NCBI GenBank assembly: GCA_946894095.1 | Contig: OX335653.1 | Span: 9,739,001 to 9,803,000 of the forward strand | DNA: 64,000 bases | Direction: 5' to 3' | Source: Incurvaria masculella | Lineage: Eukaryota > Arthropoda > Insecta > Lepidoptera > Incurvariidae | Shown: one piece after another, positions 1-10,600 of the stretch | Layout: each line of letters starts with the position of its first letter | Position numbering within the stretch: position 1 is the stretch's first letter | Notes under the pieces: generated by a model | Seen by the model: only the letters and a program-made list of their open reading frames with translations | Databases searched by the model: none | What the model was told of the DNA's origin: nothing | Program-made: the position numbers and the translations under genes

Positions 1-954
1 TATAGAGAAAGTCTACGCTGGCTGGAGCCAACTTCCCACTAACCTAATGTGCAAACGCTTAACAAAATGGTCTGTAGTGATTAAGTTAGATTAACAATTG
101 AAATATTGTGAAATAGCCTTCCATAGGTTTTGGGTGTGCCCTTTTTATTACCGACTTCATTGTACAGTACTGTTGAGTTTTAAAGAAGTTCTGTCTTTCC
201 TATTTGCATGGCCTCTCTGTTACAATGCAATCTTTAAATTGTAAAAAAGTATTGAAGCATGGTATACCTAGCAGTGACTGAATATGAGAGAGGGTCCTGC
301 AAGTCTCATCAGTGATTAAACATATTAACATGTTCATGAACAGTAAGTCATCCCTGTTTGACACGAATAATTTGTATAGACAATTTGGAGATGCTATGTT
401 AGCTCTGTCACATCATGTGCCCATATCATCATAAAATGACAGTGAATTCTCTAGCGTTCGACCGCTATTGTCACTCTCTTTGACTCATGAGAGACTCTCA
501 GCGTGAGGTTGCAAAACATTTGTGCAACTCAAAAAATAAAAAATAAAATCAAAATATATTATATAACTGAGGTTGCAACTGTGTTGCAACCTCAGTTTAA
601 AATTCTGTTTCTATATTGTTTTAATGCTGGTTATCCTAATTTATTGTCTGTGTTTTTGGGAGAGTAAATTGAATTCAAATATGAGTTTGAAATGTAAAGT
701 TTGCTTCCATTTGTCTCTATTGACTCATAATGAATATCTGAGCATTTTCCATCACGATTCAGTGCTATATTAATTATTTTTATACTAAAATGCATGATTT
801 ACTTTAGGTTTCATGACCTTAAAATTTTGTTACCTAGGTACTTGACAGATGTATATAGATGAAAGCTTTGATGACCCATGGAAGGCTGTAATCACAAAAA
901 TAAATCAAATATAGACTCGGCAATCGAGTGAACTTGAACGGATGGCTGTTTCAG
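1..954 (+). other. CASK: CASK intron, 3' part
   Basis: AT-rich sequence upstream of the first visible CASK exon. It ends in an acceptor (ctgtttcag) at 954. I see no exon, RNA gene or clear repeat in it. It should be the tail of the intron before the hook/SH3 exon, because that exon begins in mid-codon and needs one base from an upstream exon outside the window. Confidence 0.6.
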
Positions 955-1074
955 TTAACTGCTCGATATTCGGGCGCAAGAAGAAGCAGACAAAGGACAA
1001 GTACCTCGCGAAGCACAACGCCGTGTTCGACCAGCTAGACATCGTCACCTACGAGGAGGTGGTAAAACTGCCGG
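955..1074 (+). CDS. CASK: CASK exon: hook region after SH3
   Basis: A 120-bp exon between acceptor tttcag and donor gtatgt. It needs one base from the upstream exon to make Val of [11 protein letters not shown] and gives one base to the next exon. It encodes the basic hook and the start of the linker into the guanylate kinase domain. It is the only copy in the local array (to about 2510) with both splice sites, correct phase and full length. Confidence 0.92.
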
Positions 1075-4000
1075 GTATGTGATGCCTTCAACTTGGGCTG
1101 TCTGTCCTTCCGTCACATGCAACAGGAAGCAGAGAAATGACAAGTACCTCGCGAAACACAGCGCCGTGTTAGACCAGCTCGACCTATGCACCTACGGGGA
1201 GGTGGACAAGCTGCTGGGTATGTGATACTGTCAACTCTGGTTGTCTGTCCGTTCGTCACGTATAAGACGGAGCAGACAAAGGACAAGCACCTCGCAAAGT
1301 TAATTGTATTGTATTGTTTATTCATCATCCATAGACAGTACACTGCACTCGGATTTGTCATATTTTAGCATTGGCCAGTTCAGCAAAACAAAACACAGCG
1401 AAGAAGAACTGGAAAGAAACTCCGCTGTTTTTTTTTCAACGTCCACTTAGTCTAAGTTTACAAAAGTGTTTGTCAATTATTTTAACAAAAACATGGGTAA
1501 AACACTAAATTCACATGAATACACAAAATTTACAATCCATGCCGTATGCAACAGTTCATGACAAATATCATTTTATTTGCAAAGACAATCCCCTCCAACT
1601 AATATGTTGCCAATTGGAGCAGGCGAGTCCCCACAAACAGCACCCGTTCACGAGCATCACGCCGGGCACAGCCATTACCCCTTTCAACCATATTTTAGGG
1701 AAAGAGATAACCCGAGCCAAGCGTCACCGTAAGCAAGGACCTTTAAGCGATGCACTGCTCCAGTGGCAACACAACACTGTGAAACACTTGCACATTAGGT
1801 TTTAATACTAAAAGTTTTGTCATAAACTACTACTGTCAGCTATCACATAGTTACATATCCCTTTAAATGCTACCACCTACAGAAAATTAAGAGTATATGG
1901 TTTGAGAGCAGCCCTATTAATAAAGTAATAATAGATTCCTATATGAGATTTTGACCAATACCGAGAAACTAATAATGCTTAACTAAAGTAAAATAAAATA
2001 AATTTCGGGTGTATAGAGCCCTTAACCCCATGTTCGACAAGCTCGGCATCGTCAACTACGAGGAGGTAGTCAAGTTGCCGGGTATGTAGTACTATCAACT
2101 CTGGAGCTATCTGTCCGTCCGTCACATTCAACCAGAAGCAGATAAATTATAAGCACCTCGCGAAGCACAACGCCGTGTTCGACCAACTCCGCATTGTCAC
2201 CTACGAGGAGGTCAAACTCCCAGGTATATGATGCTATCAACTGTGTTGGTCTGTCCGTCCTTCACATACAACAGCAGCAGACGGAGGACAAACTTCGCGA
2301 AGCACAACGCCGTGTTCGACCAACTCCGCATTGTCACCTACGAGGAGGTCAAACTCCCAGGTATATGATGCTATCAACTGTGTTGGTCTGTCCGTCCTTC
2401 ACATACAACAGCAGCAGACGGAGGACAAACTTCGCGAAGCACAACGCCGTGTTTGACCAGCTCGACATTGTCACCTACGACATTGAAGTCAACCTTAAGG
2501 GAATGCGCTATGAGGGCGACACTGAAAGTTCCACTCAGCGTGGGATCCGTTTGCATTAACCGATTCAACCACCTGCTTTATAAGTACAACTAGTAATTCT
2601 CCTACAGTCTATTTCGCCCATAATCAAGGACCCTCACTAACACAGGACCACAGGAGCCCCTGGATCAATATTGCGAGCTGAAATAGAATGCTTTGTTTAA
2701 GCATGTAATCATTTAATCGAAATGGTTATAAACATAGAAAAATGGTGAAATTGATCAAGCATTCAGCTTGATCAATTTCACCATTTTTTTTAAATAGTCT
2801 TATCCGATTCTTCCAGTGTCGGATCCAGCTTTCCAGAGGAAGACCATAGTGCTGCTTGGCGCGCACGGTGTCGGCCGACGGCATATAAAGAATACCCTCA
2901 TTGCGCGACACCCCGACCAGTACGCCTACCCCATACCACGTGAGTCACGTCATCAAAATGTTTTTTATATTACTTATTTATAAATGCACGTATTGGAGTT
3001 AACATCAAATTGACATTATTTTCTTAAATATTAATAATATCCAATATCTGCCGCCTGTCTGTTTGTACTTGACAAATACTATTTGCACCTATTTATATTC
3101 TAAACTATTTTACTTGCATTATAAACAACTAATTAGTTTTAAATATTTTTTTTATTTTCCTTTAACATTCTCTCTCAAAATAAATAAAAAAAATCCTAAT
3201 TCTGCCTTTAGGTTGGGTTAAGTTAGCATGTATGGTTATCGCTTTCAGAGTCTTTCTTGCCCTCCGTACAGCTTTTGCATGGTTTTTTATTTTAGGAGAG
3301 TAATGCTACACCCAGAAAAAGGTATCAATGTGCTGCTATTTGGTTATGACCGCCTTCTTGGCTAGCAACCTCCCTCTATGTGAGCTCTCTAAGGTTGTCG
3401 GTGGGGTTAATGTATGGAGAATTGCTAAACCAAAGTAATACCTTTGTTTTATTTTATCTGCCAGGAATGCCGTGACATTATTTTATGTCAGAATAGTTAT
3501 GAATGAACGCATGTTGCTGGTCATCAGGGAACCAATCTCTCACTTGAGGCAGCAATCAGTCTTCCAAAACTTCCCGCTCGTGTCTGATGTCCCTTGCACG
3601 ATGTGGAGACGACCTATCCCTTTAGAGGAAATGTCGGACCGCATTTGACACTGGAGCAGGTTCTGACCCCTCTGACATGCAGGCCATGTGAACATTTTCG
3701 CTGGACGTTGATGGACAAACAAAATGTTTCTCTAATATTGCGGTCAATAAGAGCTGTGGTAATGACATTTTCGCCTTATTTCCCACCAGGAGCCACATCA
3801 TATTTCTTGATTGTCTTAACCATCGATCTTGTTTGCTATTTTCTTTTGGGTATACTTGGAATGACATGACTCCACTAGATTTGTTTGGATACGCGTCTGA
3901 AGACCTGAACATAACGAATAAAACACCTTAAAGGGTTCAATATGCTTAAAATTATATTTAAAGCATGATATGAACATAAACATTTTCAAATTTGTATATA

Positions 4001-6640
4001 ATTAGATAATTCGGTTAGGTTTTTGTATAGCTGACCTATTTAAACCTGTAATAATTTAATTAATATGTATTTCTAGAGCGCACTTGATTGCAAGATTTCA
4101 TCAAAAATTGGCAAAAAAATTTTTTGAGGGAAATGACTTTATCGTAGCGTATCTAGTTTTTTAAAGCATCATTTTTAATACTGACATTAATAGCGGTAAC
4201 GAAATAGGTATCAACACCAAATTATTTACAGTTTTAAACTATTTAAACTTCATGAATACAAAATATTAGTGCTGTCCTAATATTTGACAACCAACTCTAA
4301 AAATATGGTCCGCACATGTCAGTTTGCGGAACCGAACGCATAAAACTCGTTGTCTAGCCGATTCCAACACAACGGCTACATAATATTAACAGTTTGATTT
4401 GTTCATGTGCAGATACAACGCGGCCTCCACGGGCCGACGAGGAGAATGGACGTAGCTACTATTTTGTCACTCACGAGGAAATGATGGCCGACATCGCTGC
4501 GACCGAGTACCTGGAATATGGTTAGCACTATACATCATTATCAATGCTTGTTAAGTACTCATGAATGGATTATTTGTATAACTTGCTTTTTAATATGGGT
4601 TTGTGTAATAATTTTTTAATTTCATCCTCAAATCCAGATAGATAGAGGCTGTTCTTTCACTAAATCTTTTTTTAATAAAAATAAAAAATCTTAATGTTTG
4701 GTTACCCTAAGCACCATGTTGCTAACGCAATGTTATGCTGGCATTTTAGTCGTACCATAACGGTGACCAACCGGGTTAGGGGGCGGAATACTCTTCAACA
4801 ACAGTATCATGTTCTAATTTGGAAAGTTTCCTATCAGTGTTTTCTTTACGCAGACATCACAGATAAACTCATGCTTCGTTAGGGATAACAAGTCCCCGTA
4901 AGAAAGAAAGAAAATCTTTATTGTGCAAATTACATTAATTACACAGAATAATTACATCTAACAGAGCGAAACTGCATAAAGGCGGAATTTTTACTAAAAG
5001 TGATGTAGTGAGCTAATCTGCTAGTCTTTCTAGTTTGATTTTTGTATCAGGACTAGTCTTGCAGTGTTCTGTTCTCAATACTTTATACTTTATTCATAGT
5101 AATTGTTATGTTTCCAGTTATTTAGTTTTAAAGGTTGAATGATTACTAGTATGTATGTATGTAGGTAAGAAAGAAACAAGTGAAAAGAATATAGCAATTG
5201 GTACTCAGTCCTTTCAAACCCAGGCACGCACGAGGAGGCCATGTACGGCACGAAGCTGGACACGATCCGGCGCATCCACGCGGAGCGACGCGTCGCCATT
5301 CTTGACGTGGAGCCCCAAGCTCTCAAGATCCTGCGCACAGCCGAGTTTGCGCCCTATGTCGTCTTCATCGCGGCCCCTGCGCTCAACAACGTCGCCGACG
5401 TGAGTTGCCTTCCTCTCCTACCCAGGCACGCACGAGGAGGTCATGTCCGGCACGAAGCTGGACACCATCCGGCACATTCACGCGGAGCGACGCGTCACCA
5501 TACTCGACGTGGAGCCCAAAGCTCTCAAGATCCTGCGCACGGCCGAGTTTGCGCCCTATGTCGTCTTCATCGCTGCACCTGCGCTCAACAACATCGCCGA
5601 CGTGAGTTGCCTTCCTCTCCTACCCAGGCACGCACGAGGAGGTCATGTACAGGGCATGTCGGTGAGGCAGTGCGAGAGACAGTACCGTCCAAACAGGAAC
5701 CAGGGCAGGACGGTTCATAGCTGACTTGTTTATTTTGCGGGACAGCAGCTCTCCCACTACCAACTGCTTTGAAACGGGACACTTCAGCACATGTGAATGG
5801 TGCATTTTTTAAAAACCTGTATTTTTTAAATTAAATTTCTCTAGACGCGGAAGGGTAAATTGGCCTGGATCAGACAAGACAATTTGTTTCATTGTCTACC
5901 CCATCTCCGACTTCAGAGCCTCGCAATTCAAATGCTCAATTGTACTTCCATCATAACATCATCACTGCACGCATGCACAATTCGTACATCAACAAACTAA
6001 CAACGCTAGAACCTAAGATGTTTTACTTTCTACTGACAATTCGCACCATGCATTCGCACACACATCGTGTACGGGGACTGTCGGTTGAACGCGTCTATAG
6101 TGCGTGCGTCGGTCTTCTGATGTGCTATGTAAACATCGTAACGATAAGACGTGCACTGGTAGCGCCGTTTGAATTTGTATTTTAATTACCTTAAGAACTA
6201 GTTTTTGCACAATGTCCATTAATGTTTATTAAAATATGAATGCACAAAAAGTGTGCATTTGACTAATTATGTATTACTAATGATTAGCTAACAATTTTGT
6301 GGTCCGTCAGGGGCACGCCAAGAGAGCACTGAAAACAAAACCGAACCTGCCTATCTTTGCGTACGATCAGTATCGGGCGGTACAAAGCGACTGTCACATT
6401 GCTGCATACTTTAGTTGTATCGGGATTGTAGTGTGTAAAGAAATATTTTTGCGACTGCAGTACGACGGGTCGCTTGAGCTGCTAGCGCGAGAGTCGGAGA
6501 CGCTCCGCCGCACGTATGGCCACTACTTCGACCTGACCATCGTCAACAACGACATCGACGACACTCTCGCCCAGCTCGAGGCGGCGCTGGCGCGCCTCCG
6601 CTCCGCGCCGCAGTGGGTGCCCGTCTCCTGGGTCTACTGA
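955..6640 (+). CDS. CASK: CASK (peripheral plasma membrane MAGUK), 3' exons
   Basis: This is the C-terminal part of the membrane-associated guanylate kinase scaffold CASK (Caki in fly), which works at cell junctions and synapses. Five exons join in frame: 955-1074, 2817-2939, 4413-4520, 5224-5399 and 6461-6640. They encode a basic hook ([12 protein letters not shown]), the linker [17 protein letters not shown], the kinase-like core entry [20 protein letters not shown], then [64 protein letters not shown], and the end [10 protein letters not shown] followed by TGA. Exon phases agree throughout (1,1,1,0). As known for this family, the domain is a guanylate kinase fold used mainly for protein binding. 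The CaM kinase, L27, PDZ and most SH3 exons lie upstream of the window. Two of the five exons have tandem copies beside them. Confidence 0.95.
1125..2510 (+). pseudogene. tandem degenerate copies of the CASK hook exon
   Basis: At least six partial copies of the 955-1074 exon and its downstream intron follow in the same direction: about 1125-1217, 1270-1300, 2019-2084, 2130-2221, 2270-2358 and 2407-2500. The landmark GACAAG in CASK codons for DKYLAKH recurs at 996, 1139 and 1282, a 143-bp period (about 90 bp exon plus 53 bp intron). Later copies are 137 bp apart. Most keep a donor-like gtatgt or gtatat. Copies near 2280 and 2418 lost two bases and are frameshifted. The copy at 2130-2221 stays open ([23 protein letters not shown], one Val missing), but its acceptor gives the wrong phase. 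These read as failed exon duplicates; use as alternative exons is not excluded. Confidence 0.8.
1301..1480 (+). repeat. interspersed repeat inside the CASK exon array
   Basis: The segment beginning TTGTATTGTATTGTTTATTC recurs at 42066-42240 with the same order of landmarks (a run of T, then CAACGTCCAC, then TAGTCTAA, then ACAAAAGT). Here it cuts the third copy of the CASK hook exon, so it arrived after that duplication. Class unknown. 1481-2018 holds nothing I can identify. Confidence 0.6.
2738..2788. repeat. perfect 23-bp hairpin upstream of a CASK acceptor
   Basis: Arms 2738-2760 and 2766-2788 are perfectly complementary with a 5-base loop (attca). It sits 28 bp before the acceptor at 2816, just after the hook-exon copies. 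In pre-mRNA it would form a stable stem in or near the branch-point zone. Confidence 0.85.
2817..2939 (+). CDS. CASK: CASK exon: guanylate kinase-like domain, P-loop region
   Basis: A 123-bp exon between ttccag and gtgagt. It encodes [20 protein letters not shown] and [21 protein letters not shown] and enters and leaves in phase 1. GAHGVGRR replaces the canonical P-loop of active guanylate kinases, as is known for CASK. Confidence 0.94.
2940..4412 (+). other. CASK intron, no further features
   Basis: A 1.5-kb AT-rich intron with donor gtgagt and acceptor gtgcag. Open frames around 3540-3910 lie on both strands without a recognisable domain or splice logic, and I do not call them genes. Confidence 0.6.
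4413..4520 (+). CDS. CASK: CASK exon: GMP-binding lobe of the kinase-like domain
   Basis: A 108-bp exon that completes His of PIPHTTRPPR and encodes [20 protein letters not shown] and [10 protein letters not shown]. Donor ggttagc, phase 1. It matches the conserved THTTR/YYFVS block of MAGUK guanylate kinase domains. Confidence 0.94.
4521..5223 (+). other. CASK intron
   Basis: AT-rich intron. It includes an AGAAAGAAAGAAAATC run near 4900 and repeat-like sequence to about 5050, but nothing with a firm identity. It ends in caaacccag before the first copy of the duplicated exon. Confidence 0.5.
5224..5399 (+). CDS. CASK: CASK exon D1 (duplicated exon, canonical copy)
   Basis: A 176-bp exon between cccag and gtgagt. 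It completes Gly and reads [40 protein letters not shown] and [18 protein letters not shown], and ends on a codon boundary. It keeps the Tyr of the MYGT motif, which in guanylate kinases contacts the GMP phosphate. A second near-identical exon starts only 27 bp after its end. Confidence 0.93.
5426..5601 (+). CDS. CASK: CASK exon D2: intact tandem copy, candidate mutually exclusive exon
   Basis: An exact-length 176-bp copy of D1 with acceptor ctacccag and donor gtgagt, and all 58 codons open. By my count it differs from D1 at 13 bases: 6 replacement changes (A>V, Y>S in MYGT, R>H, A>T, Q>K, V>I) and 7 silent. The 26-bp spacer (5400-5425) is too short to be spliced as an intron, and using both exons would shift the frame because 176 is not a multiple of 3. 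D2 can therefore only replace D1. It would encode a kinase-like domain without the conserved Tyr. Transcription is not shown; it may be a young duplicate that is never used. Confidence 0.7.
5602..5650 (+). pseudogene. third, truncated copy of CASK exon D
   Basis: The 202-bp unit (26-bp spacer plus 176-bp exon) begins a third time: the spacer is identical at 5602-5627, then 23 bases of exon to ...GGTCATGTAC at 5650, where similarity stops. It retains the Tyr codon. A GT (CG then GTGAGG) about 23 bases further on could act as a donor for a microexon, but nothing supports that. Confidence 0.75.
5651..6460 (+). other. CASK intron before the last exon
   Basis: No recognisable gene or repeat. It ends with gcgactgcag at 6460. 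Confidence 0.6.
6461..6640 (+). CDS. CASK: CASK terminal exon with stop
   Basis: Starts on a codon boundary after D1/D2 and reads [40 protein letters not shown] and ends [10 protein letters not shown] then TGA. This is the invariant C-terminus of CASK. Its phase-0 start matches the end of D1 and of D2 equally, so the exon choice is frame-neutral downstream. Confidence 0.95.
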   Translation, partial: YDGSLELLARESETLRRTYGHYFDLTIVNNDIDDTLAQLEAALARLRSAPQWVPVSWVY

Positions 6641-9077
6641 CACCATCCCGACTACCACTACCTCTAAACGTCTCCCCGCCACCGGACGCCGGAGCGACGC
6701 TGCAATCGCCATCGGACCTGTACGAATTAGTGGCAGAGCGTTGAGCGTCAATTCGGTCACCTTTCATATGTTTTTCATGCGTGTTCTTGGAAGCCAAAGT
6801 TGTCACTGCAACCTTAGATTAAAAAAGTAATGGGTAAAAAGTAGTGGAGTATGGAGCGTAGGGTTGACGTGCCACAATGAAATTGTCTTTGAATTAAGGA
6901 CCGCTTTTAAAAGGTCACCCTTAACCGTACCAAGTGCTTTTTTAATCTAAGACTGCAACTGGACGTTTCTAAAAATTCCATAATTGTCACATTCAATCTG
7001 TGTTACCTTGATACCAAATTGATACCAATACCGTGTTACCAAATTGCATTCTTTATTAGGCTCAAAATGCTTACATGTGGGTTATGTCAAAACTGTGAGT
7101 GGGCATATGCTAATAATGATTTGGTCGTATCGACATCGAAGGCATCTTTTATCGAATTGACATCAGTGTTTGACTATTTTATTTGACTTGACAGTAATAT
7201 CCGATTCAAGACTGAAAGCCACTTCCTTCAGGTCTTGTAGACAAGTTAAATAGATGAGATTTATGTGAGGTATTGAATTACACGCTAACTCTCTGGATTT
7301 CCCAGCTGTTCGAGCATTGGCATGTGATACAAAAATAGCCAGTTCGTATCCTGGTTCAGATTGTGACGGATTATCTTCTTTTAAATTTGAATAACAAAAC
7401 AATGCAGATTTCGTTGAATATTTTAAAATAGAAGCTTGTGGTATTTTACGATGGACGGAGATTGTAATTAGAGGTAAACTTTTCTTATTTGTGGCTTCGA
7501 AAGATGCCGGACTGTCAAGTTCACGATGTATACTCGTAGTATATAAGATACACCATCTTTATATAACCTGCTTGTTTCTGTGGACTGTGAAATGCTTTCA
7601 TGCTTTCCCACTCGTGACATTTCATTTCATTTATTTATACTTTTTTTGAAAGCTAAAATACACTAAGTAACGTCAAAAACTGATTGATCCAAAACAGATT
7701 GATGACAGATTGAGTATCACATACGTCACATTCCCGACGGCATGCCAAGTAAAAGGTGCAAGAATTTTCAAATTTGTTTAAAGTTTTGCTCGGGGACAGT
7801 TTTTCATTTAATTGAAATTCGCAATTTTTTACATTCCATATAATAATAGCTTTATGTACCTATTTTAAACTTAGTCTTTTAGATTAACTCGACAATACAA
7901 TTCATTAATTCCTTCTTTATGTTTTATTCTATAGTAATCACAATGTTGTGTTAGTTTTAGTTGTTTTTTCATAATAACATCACATTTTCAATCCTTTGTT
8001 GACATTTAAAACTGTGCAATATACGTACTGTTTCGATTAAACATAGAATTATGTATGAAAGTGTTTGATGGAAATGATAAATGTTTCGAGACATATTTAT
8101 GATTTATTATAAGTTAATTAAAATTACTAGGTATATTTTTTTCGTTATTTATGAATAGGACATTTATATCGAATTGAGAGAAGGTTTTAGTGTATGATTA
8201 GCAATAATTTCAACATTTAAAATATTTTGCGATTGCAAGGAAATTAAAGTTCTTATAGAAGAGTGAGTTAAATAAAATTAATTCAGGGGTTCAAACATTG
8301 TTTGAATGTATGTGCATACCTAATATAATTTATATTTCCAATGTGATATTCTTTGTTCTACATTTTTGTTTTGTGTCACATTAGTTCATAAGTATTTATT
8401 GTTATAAAACTGTGTTTACAAAACTATTTTATCGTTAAAATTTGCTACATTTTATTAATATTGCTTAAGGTGTTATCTCCTATCGGCACATCACTGAGTC
8501 TTAGGTAGAATACTTTGAAGTATTATTGTTAACATATATTATTTAGTGGGTACCAAAAAGTACTCGTGTGTGATCTCTTCCGATGAGTATTAATTTATCA
8601 TTTATACTATTATAATTTTTTCTTGTAGGACCCAACAAATATGATTTTTCTCTTGATGACGTGAGGTAGACCAAAGGTCGAAAATGTCTGTTGACCGCTG
8701 AACAGATGAGAGTTGTAAATAATTAAGTAAATAATAATCATTACACTTTTACCTAGATAAATGTAGCACTTATCCGAATACTTCTTGAACTATTTAGTTA
8801 GAGTAAGTAATCACTGGGGACGCATGCGTTAATTATAAGTGGACCCGTATCGAACCTCGGTTTGGCGATTATACGGCACTGCTTTTGCGTTGTACCGTGC
8901 CGCACTGTCTCATCATTTTGCACTCATTGTATGTATATGTATTTTAAGTTGGATGGAATTTTTATTTTTATTCATTGATGTAGATTCTTTTTTAATTTTG
9001 CATTTATTATTAAAGTAAAATCCAGCAGGCTCGGTAAAGCCAACATTCTCTGGCCTTTGAATTTTTTTTATTTTCAA
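6641..9077 (+). other. CASK 3' UTR and intergenic AT-rich DNA
   Basis: No coding sequence. Very AT-rich from 7600 on. An AATAAA occurs in aaataaaattaattc near 8270 and could be a poly(A) signal, but several A/T-rich candidates exist and I cannot choose one. Confidence 0.4.
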
Positions 9078-9345
9078 TGTTTTCGATTCATCACTCGTGG
9101 TTCGGACTCCATATAAAACTCCCCCTTTCAAGGTGTAAGGGTTAATCCCACTCGGGTTGGCCCCACCACATTGAATGAACGATGGTAGAAACAACAATGA
9201 AAATGTTCTGTGTTTTTCATCTAGTTCAATGGAGCAAAGAAAGATTTTGGCAATGCACCTAGTTCCCATATGGTTTGTTGGTCTTATATCATGACAGTAA
9301 GTGTGGTATAGCCATACATGTCCAATTACATAAAAAACATACATT
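9078..9345 (+). mobile_element. SINE copy
   Basis: A copy of the main dispersed repeat of this window. Ordered landmarks are GTGGTTCGG..TCCAT, GGGTTAATCCC, TTGAATGAACGATGG, then CACCTAGTTCCCATATG and a tail GTCCAATTACATAAAAAAC. Other copies are at 10270, 14945, 29140, 29353, 43925 (minus), 46322 and 53260. Confidence 0.65.
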
Positions 9346-10269
9346 TCAAAGTTATTATTTTTGTTTCTACAGCTGCTTTATTTTTACATTGAATGTTTTT
9401 TTTTTGCAACATTTCTTATTTTTTCATTTCTCATGTGCGAGATTGCGAGCCGTTTCCTTAGAATGTGCAATATGGTGTGATCGCCAAATCGAAGAAGAAG
9501 TCGACTCCTTCTGTGTCTGCTTTATTGCTCAGTTAGAATGTCTTTTGTAGAATTTGATTCGAGGCGGGACACGGATCGTCGGCTCCCACTGCGATACATT
9601 TTACAGGGTTACTGAATGTAGCTCGTTTATACAAATTGTCAAGAGTGGCTTAAGATAATGGATGTTAATGAAGTTATTTCTTCTGACGTTTGCTCAGGTC
9701 ATTGGGTATTCGTGAAAATGCAATTTCAGAAAAAAATATATAACAATTTGTTACATCATCTGTCTAACTCGAACATGCACCAATATAAGCACAGGAAAGA
9801 GAAATGGTTAATTGATTACATACAAGCAATGCAATTACCTAATGACAGATCAATGTTATCTTTTAGTAGTAATGTTTATTCTTAATATTATGTAACTTGT
9901 CTGTTTGGGATTGTAAATAAGGTTTGCTCGTTAGTTGAACTTACACTCTCTCTTTACATAACTATCACATTAGATTACAGGAAATATGTTCCCAGCGAAT
10001 TAACTAGTTTAAGGTAAAATATAAATTATATGTAAATTACTTATTTTCCGACATTGATAGTGTCATAACTGTTTTTATTTTAAGAAAAAACCTAGATATT
10101 CTGAATTGAACTTCAAGTATTGTTACTCAAATGATTTTTATTCTATTTCAATTTAAAACATTCAGCATAATTTTAATTTGATTTTATGTTTGATGTTAAC
10201 CTTACATTTAGGTGAGAGTTAAGTTCTGGTGAAGTACAAATTTTAAATTAAAGCATAATATTGTTCAAT

Positions 10270-10600
10270 ATATATATAATATGTAGTAGCTCGTAGCTCA
10301 GGACGCGTGAACTTGCTTTCTTGCGTGAACCACTTTCTTTCTATTTCTGAGTTGCATGAGAGCATCTATTTCGTCACGAATGCTGTGCCATGGTTTGGAA
10401 TCCATGTAACATTGTCCCCTTCCTCTACTAGGCGGTAGGGTTTGACCCGCCCGGCTTGGGACCATTGCATTTGATGGATGGTTGAAGCGGCACTAAAAAA
10501 TAGTCCGCGTTTTCCATCCAGTTAAATGTACATTCTCATAAAAGGAAGCACCTAATTCCTTCAGGGTAAATATCATGTTAAAATGTTAAGTATTTACATG
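10270..10600 (+). mobile_element. SINE copy
   Basis: Same family: TAGCTCAGGACGCGTGAACT head, TTTCGTCACGAATGC, GGTTTGGAATCCATG, GGCGGTAGGGTTTGACCC, GAAGCGGCACTAAAAAATAG, CACCTAATTCC. The 3' tail is lost. Confidence 0.6.

Noticed and set aside
3540..3912. Overlapping open frames in a CASK intron
   Set aside because: No homology recognised and open on both strands; likely chance or an old repeat.
5241..5724. Long open frames of 93-159 codons across the CASK exon D array
   Set aside because: They read through the 26-bp spacers and the 202-bp repeat in mixed frames. Only the splice-bounded CASK frame is meaningful.
9658..9885. 75-codon plus-strand frame
   Set aside because: AT-rich composition, no domain, and no promoter or splice context.
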